Position numbers and translations under genes: made by a program
Shown here: in pieces, positions 1 to 12,196 of the stretch
Position numbering within the stretch: the stretch's first letter is position 1
Layout of the letters: the number at the start of each line of letters is the position of its first letter
The notes under the pieces: model-generated
What the model saw: only the letters and a program-made list of their open reading frames with translations
Told to the model about the DNA's origin: nothing
Databases searched by the model: none
Origin: Adiantum capillus-veneris
Lineage: Eukaryota; Streptophyta; Polypodiopsida; Polypodiales; Pteridaceae
DNA: 64,000 nucleotides
NCBI GenBank assembly: GCA_014529385.2
Contig: CM043964.1
Coordinates: forward strand, 6,973,997 to 7,037,996
Direction of reading: 5' to 3'

Positions 1-3000
1 CTCATTAATAGAAAGAAAGTCAAATTAAAATCCTGACTCTTTTTTATGCTACACTCTCTCTTAGTCTCAATACCATGGAGGTCAACTAGACTTAAGTCAA
101 CTAATAACTACTACTTGTTCTTAAAGGTATGCTTGAAGTTCATAAGGCTTAACCAATGCTCTAGTGTAGAATGGGTATTTAGGTCTCAAGGTCTACCACT
201 TATCCAAGCAAAGATCCATTTAGATATGGAAACCCAATTTTTCTTAATATAATGATATAGAGTGGACAAGTGGTGAATCCTGAGACCAAACCACTCATGC
301 TACTAGGGATAATAGGTTGGACAAGTGGTGGACCTTGAATGTAAACCCCCCATGTACAAAGTATCAGGGGTTTTGGGTATTTCAATCGACTCTAGCATCT
401 TCAAGACATAGTGGAGCTTACTTCTCTCCATGTTTCAATGGAGTCTATCTTGGATAAATGGTGGAGCATCATTCTCTCCATGTTTCAATGGAGCCTAGCT
501 TGGACAAGTGGTGGACGTTTGTTTCTCTCTATGTTTGAACAGATTTAGCTTGGACAAGTGGTGGACCTTGGAACAAAATCCCCATGTAAAACATATCATG
601 GACATTACAAGTGGTGAGAAAAAATACCATTCAATATATAACCTTATAGGTTGGACAAGTGGTGGACCTTAACACCCAATTATTATTAATATAATGACAT
701 AGAGTGGACAAGTGGTGAATCTTGCGACCAAACCTACTAGGAAAAGTAGGTTGGACAAGTGGTGGACCTTGAATGCAAACCCCCCATGTACAAAATATCA
801 CTCATGCTACTAGGAATAATTTGGTATTAAGGTCCATGTTTCAATGGAGCCTAGCTTGGAAAAGTGGTGGACTTTTGTTTCTCTCTATGTTTCAATAGAA
901 TTAGCTTGGACAAGTGGTGAACCTTGGAACAAACCCCCATGTAAAGCATGTCATGGGCATTACAAGTGGTGAGAAAAAATACCATTCAAGGTATAACCTT
1001 ATAGGCTGGACAAGTGGTGGACCTTAGCACCCAATTCCTCTTATTATAATGACATAGAGTGGAAAAGTGGTGAATTGTGAGACCAAACCTACTAGGGATA
1101 ATAGGGTGGACAAATGGTTGACCTTGAATGTAAATCACCCATGTACAAAATATCATGGGTTTTGCGTATTTCAATGGAGCCTAGCATCTAGGAGACATGG
1201 TGGAACTTACTTATGTCCATGTTTTAATGGAGCCTATCTAGGAGAAATGGTGGAGGTTCCTTCTCTCCATGTTTCAATGGAGCCTAGCTTGGACAAGTCG
1301 TGGACCTTTGTTTCTCTCTATGTTTAAATATGGTTAGCTTGGACAAGTGGTGGATCTTGGAATGAAACTCCCATGTAAAACATATCATGGGCATTTCAAG
1401 TGGCGAGAAAGGATACCATTTAATATATAACCTTATAGGTTGGACAAGTGGTGGACCTTAACACAATATAATGACATAGAGTGTACAAGTGGTGAATCTT
1501 GAAACCAAACCACTCATGCTACTAGGGATAATAGGTTAAACAAGTGGTGGGCCTTGAAATAAAACCCCCTAGAGTGTTTCAATGGAGCCTAGCTTGGAAA
1601 CATGGTAAAGCTTGCTTCTCTCCATGTTTCAATGCAGCCTATCTTGGATAAATGGTGGAGCATCATTCTCTCCATGTTTCAATGGAGCCTAGCTTGGACA
1701 AGTGGTGGACCTTTATTTCTCTCTATGTTTGAATAGAGTTATCTTGGAAAAGTGGTGGACCTTGGAACAAAACCCCCATGTAAAACATATCATGGGCATT
1801 ACAAGTGGTGAGAAAAAATACCATTTAATATATAACCTTATAGGTTGGACAAGTGGTGGACCTTAACACCCAATTATTCTTAATATAATGACATAGAGTG
1901 GATAAGTGGTGAACTTGGGACCAAACCTACTAGGAAATAGGTTCGACAAGTGGTGGACCTTGAATGTAAACCCCCCATGTACAAAATATCACTCATGCTA
2001 CTAGAAATAATTTGGTATTAAGGTCCATGTTTCAATGCAGCCTAGCTTGAAAAAGTGGTGGACCTTTGTTTCTCTCTATGTTTCAATAGATTTAGCTTGG
2101 ACAAGTGGTGGAACTTGGAACAAAACCCCCATGTAAATCATGTCATGGGCATTACAAGTGGTGAGAAAAAATACCATTCAAGCTATAACATTATAGGTTG
2201 GACAAGTGGTGGACCTTAACACCCAATTCCTCTTGATATAATGACATAGAGTGGACAAGTGGTGAATCATGAGACCAAACCTACTAGGGATAATAGGTTG
2301 GACAAGTGGTGAACCTTGAATGTAAACCCCCCATGTACAAAATATTATGGGTATTGGGTATTTCAATGGAGCCTAGCAACTTGGAGACATGGTGGAGCTT
2401 ATTTCTCTCCATGTTTCAATGGAGCCTATCTAGGAGAAACAGTGGAGGTTCCTTCTCTCCTGTTTCAATGAGCCTAGCTTGGACAAGTGGTGGACCTTTC
2501 TTTCTCTATATGTTTTAATAGAGTTAGCTTGGACAAGTGGTGGACCTTGGAATGAAACCCCCATGTAAAACATATCATGGGCATTTCAAGTGGTGAGAAA
2601 GGATACCATTTACAATATAACCTTATAGGTTGGACAAGTGGTGGACCTTAACACATAGTTCTTCTTAATATAATGACATAGAGTGTACAAGTGGTGAATC
2701 TTGAGACCAAACCACTCGTGCTACTAGGGATAATAGGTTGGACAAGTGGTGGACCTTGAATGTAAACCCCTCATGTACAAAATTATGGGTTTAGGGTATT
2801 TCAATGGAGCCTAGCTTGGAGACATGGTGGAGATTGCTTCTCTCAATGTTTCAATGGAACCTATCTTGGAGAAATGGTGGATCATCCTTCTCTCCATGTT
2901 TCAATGGAGCCTACCTTGGACAAGTGGTGGACCTTTGCTTCTCTCTATGTTTCAATAGAGTTAGCTTGGACAAGTGGTGGGTCTTGGAACAAAACCCCTT

Positions 3001-4790
3001 TGTAAAACATAGCATGGACATTACAAGTGATAAGGAAAAATATCATTCAAGATATAACCTTACAGGTTGGAAAAGTGGTGATGGACCTTGACAAGTGGTG
3101 AAGGATACCATTTAAGATATACCCTTATAGGTTGGACAAGTGGTGGACCTTAACACCCAGTTATTCTTAATATAATGACATAGAGTGGATAAGTGGTGAA
3201 TCTTAAGACCAAACCACTCATGCTACTAGGTATAATACGTTAGAGAAGTGGTAGACCTTGAATGTAAACACCCCATGTACAAAATATCATGGTTTTAGGG
3301 TGTTTCAATGGAGCCTAGAATCTTGGAGACATGGTAGATCTTGATTCTTTCCATGTTTGAATGGCACCTATCTTGGAAAAATGATGGAGGTTACTTCTCT
3401 CCATGCTTCAATGGAGCCTAGCTTTGACAAGTGGTGAACCTTTGCTTCTCTCTATGTTTGAATAGAGTTAGCTTGGACAAGTGGTGGACCTTTGCTTCTC
3501 TCTATGTTTGAATAGAGTTAGCTTGGACAAGTGGTGGACCTTGGAATGAAACCCCATGTAAAACATATCATGGGCATTTCAAGTGGTGAGAAAGGATACC
3601 ATTTAAGATATAACCTTATAGGTTGGACAAGTGGTGGACCTTAATACATAGTTCTTCCTAATATAATGACATAGAGTGTACAAGTGGTGTATCTTGAGAC
3701 CAAACCACTCGTGCTACTAGGGATAATAGGTTAGACAAGTGGTGGGCCTTGAAATAAAACCCCCCATATACAAAATAAAATGGGTTTAGGGCATTTAAAT
3801 GGATCCTAGCTTGGAGACATGGTGGAGCTTTCTTCTCTCCATGTTTCAATGAAGCCTATCTTGGAGAAATGGTGGAGCATCCTTCTCTCCATGTTTCAAT
3901 ATAGCTTAGCTTGGACAAGTGGTGGATCTTTGGTTCTCTCTATGTTTCAATAGAGTTAGCTTGGACAAGTGGTGGACATTGAAACAAAACTCCCATGTAA
4001 AACATATCATGGGTAGTTCAAGTTGTGAGAAAAAAAACCATTTAAAATATAACCTTATAGGTTGGACAAGTGGTGGACCTTAACACCCAATCCTTTTTAA
4101 TACAATGACATAGAGTGGATAAGTGGTGAATCTTGAGACCAAAGCTATCAAGCTACTAGGGATACTAGGTTGGACAAGTGGTGGATCTTGAATGTACATC
4201 CCCTATGTACAAAATATCATGGGTTTAGGGTGTTTCAATGGAGTCTAGCATATTGGAGACATGGTGGAGCTTTCTTCACTCCATGTTTCAAGTGGTGGAC
4301 CTTCAATTATTTTCCCATACCTAGTTTAGACAACCCATACACTTTGCAACTCTAAAGGTTGGACGAGTGGTGGAGCTTTGTTTATTTCCATGTTTTAATG
4401 GATCCTAGCTTGGACAAGTGGTGGACCTTGGAAAAAAGTCTCCCCTGTACAACATAGCTGAGTTTTTTTATGTTTTAATGGAAGAGAGATTTGACAAATG
4501 GTGGAGCTTGCTTATCTCCATGTGGATTTTAGAACTAGCTTGGACAAGTGGTGGAGATTTGATTTTCTACTCTTCATAATACAATGATGTATAGGTTGGT
4601 TACATGGTGAATCTTAAGGCCAAACCTCCCATCTTACTAGAGATGATAGGTTGGACAAGTGTTCAACCTTCTATCATTTCTCCATGCCTATAATTAGACA
4701 ATTAGTAGAACTAGCATCTTTCTATGTTGTCTAGAGCTGAGCTTGGACAAGTAGTGGACCTTGCTACTCTCTTCCCTTGGTTTATTAGTT
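1..4790 (+). repeat. Left satellite array, box in TTGGACAAGTGGTGGACC orientation
   Basis: This is a degenerate tandem array. The phrase TTGGACAAGTGGTGGACC recurs several times per unit. The landmark in which this box is followed by TTAACAC recurs near 652, 1014, 1438, 1850, 2197, 2633, 3132, 3623 and 4060, so unit length varies from about 350 to 500 bp. Other landmarks are a TTTCAATGGAGCCTA block and a TAATATAATGACATAGAG block. The units are the reverse complement of those in the array at 13,440-33,351 but are more diverged from each other. From about 4,300 to 4,790 the array decays into isolated boxes. It has no convincing coding content: its short open frames are the array read in translation. 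Confidence 0.93.
3431..3550 (+). repeat. 50-bp subunit duplicated inside the left array
   Basis: A 50-bp segment (GTGGTGRACC, then TTTGCTTCTC, a TATGTTTGAATAGAG stretch and GCTTGGACAA) occurs twice back to back, at 3431-3480 and 3481-3530. The following box starts a third partial copy. It shows a box-to-box subunit smaller than the main monomer, as expected from slippage or unequal exchange between boxes. Confidence 0.8.
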
Positions 4791-5550
4791 TGAAGACTCA
4801 TTATATATACTTGCTTAGATCTATATAATTACTCATTAGTTAGGTTACAAGTAGGTATGTAATTTGTTAGCCTCAAGGGACTTTGAATATTGAATAGTAA
4901 GAAAGTCAAGTGCTGGTTTGAAGATCTTTTGCTTATCTAAACTAGACTCTAACTCAATAATAAGTCTCTTAAGTTCCACGAATTGTCCTATCTAGGCTCC
5001 AAAAGAGTCTTAATTGGTTTGTGCTAAGATTCTAACTTCCTTGATGGGGTAGAATCCTAGAAAAATGAGGCACTATAAGTTTTACCTTAGCTCAAATGGA
5101 TTTTCACTTAAACTAGACTGCAATTTGGCACTCTAGTATCTTTGTCTTGATGGAGTTTAACACTAGATACATAGTAGTGATATTTAAGCTTCATGTCTCT
5201 TCACTTGATCGAGATATGAGACCATACTTTCAAGGTCACCACTTGTCTTACCTAAAGACCAATGTGAGACATGGGAGCAAGAAAGCCATCCGATATTGTT
5301 TTAAGGACTATTACATAGACAATCAATAACTTAAGTAAAGCAAAAAGACTTGGATCTTTCACAATTAATAACTTAAGTAAAGCCAAAAAGACTTGGATCT
5401 TTGACAGTTTTTTTCAAACTAAAAAAGCACAATCTCATGCTAACAAAACTATAAATCACAATTGAAAGTTTTGAACGAGAAAAAGATCAGCAATCTTATA
5501 AGAAGGATACTTTTCATTTCATTTGATGATTACAAACTAAAAGAAAGTCT
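4791..5550. other. Spacer between left array and the minus-strand gene, with a small tandem duplication
   Basis: No gene is recognised here. The text leaves the satellite pattern after about 4,790, although a CACCACTTGTC box remains near 5,240. Near 5,325-5,405 a segment of about 45 bp (AATAACTTAAGTAAAGC, then AAAAAGACTTGGATCTTT) is repeated twice in tandem with few differences. A possible 3' exon of the adjacent minus-strand gene begins just beyond, at 5,659. Confidence 0.5.
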
Positions 5551-5554
5551 CTCA

Positions 5555-5659
5555 AGAAATTGATAAACAAAAAATGTAGGTGACTGCTTCATTATTTTGA
5601 GCAAACATATCAAAATCTCTATTGATTGAGCTCCATCTAGTAGTATCCTTTGTAAGATC
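5555..5659 (-). other. Possible 3' exon of the minus-strand gene
   Basis: On the minus strand a pyrimidine-rich stretch ending in TTCCTGCAG (acceptor) precedes an open segment beginning DLTKDTTRWSS and ending in a stop near 5,555. A GTACTAG donor-like sequence sits immediately after the FCP1 exon stop at 5,754. The reading phase of that donor does not give this frame, so the segment may be a 3' UTR exon, a remnant of a former coding exon, or chance. Confidence 0.25.
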
Positions 5660-5753
5660 CTGCAGGAAGGAATAAAAAGAAAGATTTGTTAGATACCATG
5701 CACATGAGTGTTCAAGTATGTGTATCAAGAATATATGACATGTCACTAGTACC

Positions 5754-6952
5754 TTAGGGTTGCTTTCTATCCAGCCTTAGAAGATTGTTCTCAGCTTTCA
5801 CCTTATTTATATAAGCCTTTGCTGTGGTTGCCTTCAAAACTCCTTTTGTGTTACAACCCAATTGCCTAGCTAAAGTGGTCAATTGTGACGCCTTCATGCT
5901 TTCAATGGGTGTACGCTCCTTTGCTAAGATCTCTTGTATTTGGGCTCTTCTCATTTCATTGCGGTGGCTTGTGTCACTTGCATTTTCAATGATAGTTTCA
6001 TCCCTGTCACCTTTTGCAGGTGGTATTCTTCTTGTAAAGAACACCTTAGCTGACCAAACATCATTTTTCTGCTTCCAATACTCCATGATTTGTTTGTATT
6101 CACTATCATTTGTCACTATAGGTTGTCCATAACGATTAGAAGCAATTAAATCACGCACATCCCTTCTCTCATCAAGCTGAATCAAGTATGGCAGTAGCTC
6201 CTCCAAGAGCATATTGTCAACCATCTTCTCAGCATCAAATTGTGGTGGAAAAATGCAATTGTTTGCTGGTGAAATACATCCCTTGTAAGGAGAGTCATCA
6301 ATAAGCACTGTTCTTTGTGGATCACATTCAAACCCCATGGCAATTTTGGCTAGAGGCTTGAACATTGCCTCAACGTTTGGATTGTCGGGTCTAAACAATT
6401 TTTGAGTTTGAGCGGTGTAGCAAACATCTTGCGACCAAATTGCAAAGAAAGGCAATGTATCCTCAGCTAAGTTGTTTAGTGCTGCAAGGATTTGATACAC
6501 ATTATTCCTAGTAGCTGTCGACCAAATTGCAACATTAAACCTCTGTAAAATAGTCTTCAAGAATTGGATGCAACCTGGCCTGAGTATAATATATCTTTTT
6601 GAATCCATTTGCACTGAGTTGTGGTGTGAGGATGGTTGAGGGGAACGTTTCAACAATAGACCATTTAAATCCAATATAATTGTAAGCATGGATTTCTCAA
6701 CATCTACGCTACATGACGTAGTACCAATTGGCAATAGCTCGTGAGTGGACTTTTCAGTCTCTTTTGATGTATGTTGCATTTTTGAAGCATCGATTTCTTG
6801 GTTCTCATTATTGGAAGCTTGCTCAAGTTGCACAACACTAGACTCTAGTATAGAAATATCATCCATCTTGGGCACTTTAGAAACCATAGAATCTATGGAT
6901 TCTATAGTTGTTGACTGAACCATAGGAGCATTATCCATCCCAGTTTGTGAAT
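5754..6952 (-). CDS. FCP1-like (HAD superfamily) phosphatase-fold exon with SAP-like C-terminus
   Basis: This is an open exon of about 400 codons. A splice acceptor (TTTTCTTAG) lies at 6953-6954, so an ATG a few codons upstream would fall in the intron's pyrimidine tract. The N-terminal ~90 residues are acidic and Ser-rich. The FCP1-like HAD core follows: ILDLNGLLLKR (motif I), ILRPGCIQFL, FNVAIWSTATRNN (motif II region) and VLIDDSPYKG (motif III Asp pair). Near the C-terminus, MKASQLTTLARQLGC followed by a TKG resembles a SAP DNA-binding helix pair. Family knowledge: FCP1/SCP proteins dephosphorylate Ser/Thr using a DxDx(T/V) motif. Here the second Asp is Asn (DLN), which I recall as common in the plant C1271.03c-like branch, so catalysis is doubtful. 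The exon ends in TAA at 5754-5756. It is either a separate gene or the last exon of the ParB-SET gene upstream, since the phases are compatible. Confidence 0.8.
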
Positions 6953-7590
6953 CTAAGAAAACACACACACAAATGGTATCTCAAAACCACTAGAATTTTA
7001 TTCACCATATTTATATGTAGAACTCCTAGTAAGAAATTTATTTAAGGTAAAGTCGTTGTTAGAATCCTTGCAACCATTTTCAGCATTCGTACACCAAACA
7101 CCACTTGTCTAAAATACAATCTACTAACTCAACATTTTCCATCCTACACTTTATTAAAGATGAGTACTTAAAGTGAAAACTAAAAGCCACCCTTGTTGAG
7201 GAAACATGGATACAAGGTCCACCAAATGTCCAACCTAGACTACAAGCAAACAATTAGAGATTTGGCTTAGATTTGGATTCAAAGGCCACCACTTATTCAA
7301 GTAAGATAACTCCACTTGTTTAAGACAGTAATGTTTGAAGCCCCACCACTTGTCCAACCTAGACATTGATTAAATTTTGGTAAGATTTATCACAAATCTA
7401 GAGTAGAATCAAGATTCTATGGCCAAGGTAGTCAAATAAGTTAGACAACACACAAAGCATAAGAGCACTTTAGATTCTCGTTGAGCATAAACTAAACAAT
7501 AATCAAATGTTATATTCACTTGAGATTTCATCCATGAAAAATGAAAATGATGCATGTACTTGAGATTTCCATCCATGTACAATACTTTAC
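6953..7590 (-). other. Candidate intron between SET and FCP1 exons, containing satellite boxes
   Basis: This segment has a GTAAAG donor at 7590 and a TTTTCTTAG acceptor at 6953-6954 on the minus strand. It contains scattered CACCACTTGTCCAACC boxes near 7,290-7,370, in the same orientation as the large array. If the SET reading frame is carried past its TGA, splicing here joins the FCP1 exon in frame. If the TGA is genuine, this is an intergenic spacer plus a first intron. Confidence 0.45.
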
Positions 7591-7594
7591 AATG

Positions 7595-8151
7595 TCAAGT
7601 AAAGTTATAGTCAGCAAACAACTCTTCTCCTGCTTCAACTTGACAAATAGTCTCAATGCATACATGGCCATATTCTTCTGACTTGATGTGTGAAGAGGTG
7701 CATTTATGCCAAGGTGGAAAATTTGGATCAAATGTATAGCGTACGTTGGGACAGACATTTGTACTGTGAGAACTATTTATATAGCCCGACACGTTTCCTT
7801 CTTCTACACAACCAATAATGTATGATTGATCTTCCTCTTCTTCTATGTTTGGATCCTCTAGAAGAGAATATTTATAAGCTCTTGGAAAAATTTTGCATAT
7901 CTTTTTCCAGTCTTGAAATCTATACTTATGCCCTCCATAGTTTAGAATAGTCAAACCACTTTCCAGGGTAGTATGCACAAATAGCCCATAACCAGCTCCT
8001 TCAATACATGAAAGTCGCACTTCAAAATCCACACCGTTAATATGGAAAATTACATCTTTGGGAATAGGAAAAGTTGGTGTCCCAAAAGGATCTTCATGCC
8101 AATCATAGTGTGAAATACATCTAGTTTTTATATCACTTAACTCCTTTGTGT
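7595..8151 (-). CDS. SET-domain exon (protein lysine methyltransferase fold)
   Basis: The exon begins at a clear acceptor (TTTTTGCAG at 8152-8153), is open for about 185 codons and ends in TGA at 7595-7597. SET hallmarks are visible in order. There is a SET-N glycine loop (GAGYGLF), followed about 12 residues on by ILNYGG. SET-C consists of NSSHSTNVCPN, in the place of the usual NHSxxPN, then EAGEELFADYNF. An acidic insert (IEEEEDQS) and a WHKC segment lie between. Family knowledge: SET domains transfer methyl groups from S-adenosylmethionine to lysine, mostly on histones. The Asn and final Tyr positions are present, but the usual NHS is altered to NSSH, so activity is uncertain. The upstream ~40 residues (DTKELSDIK...) continue the frame from exon 2 across the large intron. 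The likely alternative is that this is a free-standing short SET gene. Confidence 0.85.
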
Positions 8152-10732
8152 CTGCAAAAAGAAGAAAATATTATGCATAAAATAATGACAATATCAAAGA
8201 AAGATATCATTATTTTATAGTCCAATAGGTCTATTGTATGGAAGACTTAGAGTGCCTCTTACATGGTGCCTCCAAGGTTTCCAAAAAATAAAATCATTGG
8301 AAAAAAAAGGCCACTGTGTCTCCAATCTATTGCCCATTTGAAGCATAGAGAGAACCAAGGTCCACCACTTGTCCAAGCTAGACATGGAGCATTGACACAA
8401 GATCCAACACTTATCCAAGAACCCTATAGTATATGTGGTAACATGGATGCATTGATGCAACAAAAGTAGTCTAGCCTCCTCATCCATCTCTTTTTTCTTG
8501 TAGCCTAGAGGGATTAGTTTCAAGGTCTATCACTAGTCAAAAACTACACATAGAACATTGATACAAGGTTCCACCACATGTGAAACCTATCATCTCTAGT
8601 AGCATGGATGGTTTGATATCAAGGTTCACTGCGTGTCCTACCTATACTCTATTGTAGCATAGAGATTCTGGTTTGGTGGTACTACACTTGTCCAAACTTG
8701 GTTGTTGTTGATATCTGGAGGTAAATCAAGGGTCCTCCACTTGTCCAAGTTAGGCATATAAAACAATTGCAAGGTCCACCATGTGTACAACATATGATTG
8801 ATTATAGCATGCATGGTCCTATTTCATGGGCAACCATCTTCTCTCCAACATGTGTCCAACCTCGGCTCCATTGAAGCATGGAGAGAAGCAAGGTCCACCA
8901 CTTATCAAAGCTATTATTTTCTCCCAGTGCTTTCAAAACCCATAATACGTTGTACATGGGGGGGGGGGGGATTCTTGTTTCAAGGTCCACCACTTGGCTA
9001 AGATTGGGATCCATTGAAACATAAAGAGAAGCAAGCTCTACCATTTTTCCAAGCTAGGTGCCATTGAAACATGAAAACCCCATAATATGTTGTATACGGG
9101 GGGTTTTTTCACGGTTCTACCACTTGTCTAAGCTATGGTCCATTGGAACATGGAGAGAATCAAAGCTCCACCACTTTTCTAAGCTAGGATCCATTGAAAC
9201 ATGGAGAGAAGCAAGCTCCATTGTTTGTCTAAGCTAGGCTCCATTGGAACATGGAGAAAACAAGCTCCACCACTTGCCTATTATTGCATAGAGATTCTGG
9301 TTTGAAGGTCCACCACTTGTCCAACCTTGCCTTCATGTATGGAGATAATAAAGAGTGCAATGCTTCTCTAAGCTAGGGACATAAAAGAGTTTCAAGGTCC
9401 ACTACATATACGATCTATGATGGGTTGTAGCATGGGAGGTTTCATTTTAAGGTTGACCACTTCTCCAGCTCCGCTTGTCCAACCTCAGATCCATTGAAGA
9501 ATGGAGAATAAAGGTGTACCAATCTCCAAAATAGGCAAGAAAATCTCTATAAAACCCATGAATTGTTAATATATGCTATGCTGTGGAGTTTTGTTTGAAG
9601 GTCCACTCCTTATCCAAGCTACAATCCATTGAAGCATGGAAATAAGTAAGATATATCTATAGTCCAAGATAGGATCCATTGAAACATAGAGAGAATCAAG
9701 GTCCACCACTTGTCCAAGCTATGCATGGGTAATTGATATAAGGACCACTACGTTTCACCTATACTATGCTCTATCATGGATGGTTTCATATACCACCAAT
9801 TTTCCAACCTATTTAGTAGGTTGTATTATGGGGGTTTGGTTTCAAGGTACTTCACTTGTCTAAGGTGGGTTCCATTGAACCATGGAGAGAAACAATGTCT
9901 ACCACTTGTCCGAAATATGCTCCTTTAAAACATAAAAGCAAGGTCCACCACTTGTCCAAGCTAATGTTTCTCTCCATTGAAGCATGGAGAGAAACAAGGT
10001 CTACCACCTGTCCAAAATATGCTCCATTGAAACATAAAAGCAAGGTCCACCACTTGTCCAAGCTAATATAACAAATGGGTGTTGGTTACAAGGTGTACCA
10101 CACTTGTCTAAACTAGTCTCCATGCAAGGTCCACCACATGTCCAAGCTATATGCAAGGTCTACCACACCTCTTGAAATTAGGATCCATGTAAGGTCCACC
10201 TTTTGTCAAGCTATGCCTTTAGTGAGTACTAAAACTAAGTAAATTGCAGTACTTAAATACCTTTCCAAGCTCATTAAGATTTTGGTCTCTAAGGCCACCA
10301 CCACATGTCTAATCTATGCTCTAATTGATTACTTATGCTAGTTCTCAAAGTCCAAACATAAGCTCCCTTCTAGCAAGGTTAGTTTAAATTTAGGCTCCAA
10401 CACCTGTCTAAGCTAGGTTCAATTTATGAAGCATCACCATTTAACCATGCTACGATCTAATGTATCATATCAAGGGGGTATTGATAAAAGGTCCAAAACT
10501 TATTGAGTTCAAGCTCTTAAGTAATTAAGTCTTTGTGAGTATTAAATGTTATAGTTTTAGTCTAAAGATCCACCATTCAAAAACTCAAGTAATTTATTAT
10601 TTACATTCAAACCTTGAATGCTTGAGATAAAAAATACAAACTCAATCAATACTATATAAAGCAAAATCTAACATTAAGAGTATCAAATCAGTAACAAGAA
10701 ACACTAACATGCACAAGAAACTCAAAACATAC
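8152..10732 (-). other. 2.6-kb intron filled with satellite boxes
   Basis: A GTATGT donor (10731-10732 on the minus strand) and a TTTTTGCAG acceptor (8152-8153) bound this segment. Splicing joins two exons in an open frame that reads PLSMEDFLEMET, then HTKELSDIK across the junction. The interior is dense in AAGGTCCACCACTTGTCC boxes and CCATTGAAACATGGAGAGAA phrases, in the same orientation as the array at 13.4-33.4 kb but without a regular period. It includes a G homopolymer near 8,959 and a ~105-bp direct duplication near 9,896-10,065. I see no independent gene in it. Confidence 0.7.
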
Positions 10733-12112
10733 GTGTCTCCATTTCCAAAAAGTCCTCCATTGACAGAGGATGTTTTGTTGTTGTTCTTCTTCTCTTTGTG
10801 GAGAGCACTCCTCTGTAACAGGCACAATGTCATCTGATTGCGAAGTGGATTGTTGAAGTCCAGCCCATTTTTCTATATCTTCATGAGACTTAGCAAAGTC
10901 TAGCAGCATGGTCTCCACGTTTTTTGCCTCCTCCACACTATCAATTAAGCATATAACTTCTTTTTTCTGTTGTATTCCTTCTTGTGCAACCAAGGAGCCA
11001 TCACCAAAAACATCAACAAGCTTGCGGTCTTCAAAACAATATGTACGAATGTAGTGCTTGACCAAAGCTCTTTTTTTGGCCTCCAAATATTGCAAATCTG
11101 ACATATCGTTATCTGCTACTTGAAGAAGAGAACAATCAATTGGCATGGGATGTTCCTCTGATCTTCTTCTCAGGTCTTCAAATGCATTGCCTTGTCCCAA
11201 GAAGGCAATAACTGTTAGGAATTGAATTGCTCCTTTGCAAGGAGCTGATGGAAAGTGATGCAATGCACCACAACAATGGTAGCTCAGATTATCTCCCATG
11301 GCGTGAAAGGCACATTGCAATTTTGTGAAGTTAGTGAAATCCACAAATGCAAGAAAGACAAATCCAGGATCTGTTGACCCTCCAGCAATAGCCAAGATCC
11401 CATCCAAAGCATTGTTAAATGTCTCCTCACTCCACTTCAAATTGCCTCCAACGTTTTTTGTCATATCTAAAACACATAAGCCAATAGGCACTTTATTATT
11501 GAAGTGGCGCATCAAGTAGAGATTGCCTTCCATTTGTAGGCTCACCACATAGATTGACCATGGCAAATCTCTAGGCTCAGTTTTCTCCTTTTGAAGGTGA
11601 ATTGCCCATTGCATGTATTTTATTGCTCCATCTGGAAAAGCCATTTTCTTTGTTCCACGCGTCAAACTAGATTTGATCCATTCCTCGCATAGCATTAAAA
11701 TTGTTTTATAAACAACATCATTGATGTTATACATTTTGACCACCTCCTCCCAGTCTTTACATGGTGAAGACTCATTCAAATTGTTGAAGCCTTCAAGAAG
11801 TGCATCTTGAATCAATTTGTCTTGCTTCAACTGCTTGATTCGATCATACATGTCAGTTGCATCACCATCCTTTGCACTCTTTGACAGTAAAATCTTCTCA
11901 TCTCTAATCTCTTCTTGAATAGTCTTTACCTCTGATTCCTCAAGGCCACAAAGGTATCTAAATACAGTTGTGGGGGTTTCTTATTCTCCTCTTCTAGCTT
12001 TTCAATGATTTCTATCCAGCAATCATAAACTAAATCAGAGTACGTGACCATGTGTGCCTGTTTAGCAATCCAACTTGCTGCTTGCACTCATTCTTGCCAA
12101 TCGAAGAAAAGC
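10733..12112 (-). pseudogene. Exon 2 of the ParB-SET gene: unrecognised conserved-looking region, broken
   Basis: The exon runs from an acceptor (TTCTTTTTAG, 12113-12114) to the GTATGT donor at 10732. The main open stretch (about 11,960 to 10,790) is rich in charged residues, with a hydrophobic core around CVLDMTKNVGGN, FVFLAFVDFTNF and IQFLTVIAFLGQG. I do not recognise a family. The N-terminal part (VQAASWIAKQAH, then TYSDLVYDCW) is in another frame. Three lesions are visible: an in-frame TGA at 12088-12090, a one-base frame change at the C-run 11972-11976 (G-run on the plus strand), and a frame change at the Gln-rich stretch near 10,775-10,795. After the last, the text reads PLSMEDFLEMET toward the SET exon. 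The exon links the ParB-like exon to the SET exon. No function is proposed. Confidence 0.6.
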
Positions 12113-12196
12113 CTAAAAAGAAATAGAGAAATAATTAAACTATTGAGCAAGATTTGTTAATTAAACACTATCAAAAAGACAAAGAAAATAACTTAC
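12113..12196 (-). other. Short intron of the ParB-SET gene
   Basis: This 84-bp segment has a consensus GTAAGT donor after the sequence encoding ASRAGWD and a pyrimidine-rich TTCTTTTTAG acceptor. The reading frame that looks coding downstream is one base out of phase with the upstream exon, so either a small indel lies close to the junction or the true splice site is slightly shifted. Confidence 0.6.

Noticed and set aside
1-4790. Short open frames in the left array (for example 1067-1327, 2804-3091)
   Set aside because: They are the same satellite text read on the other strand, with no conserved frame between units.
5824-6132. Plus-strand frame across the FCP1 exon
   Set aside because: It is antisense to a well-supported coding exon and has no features of its own.
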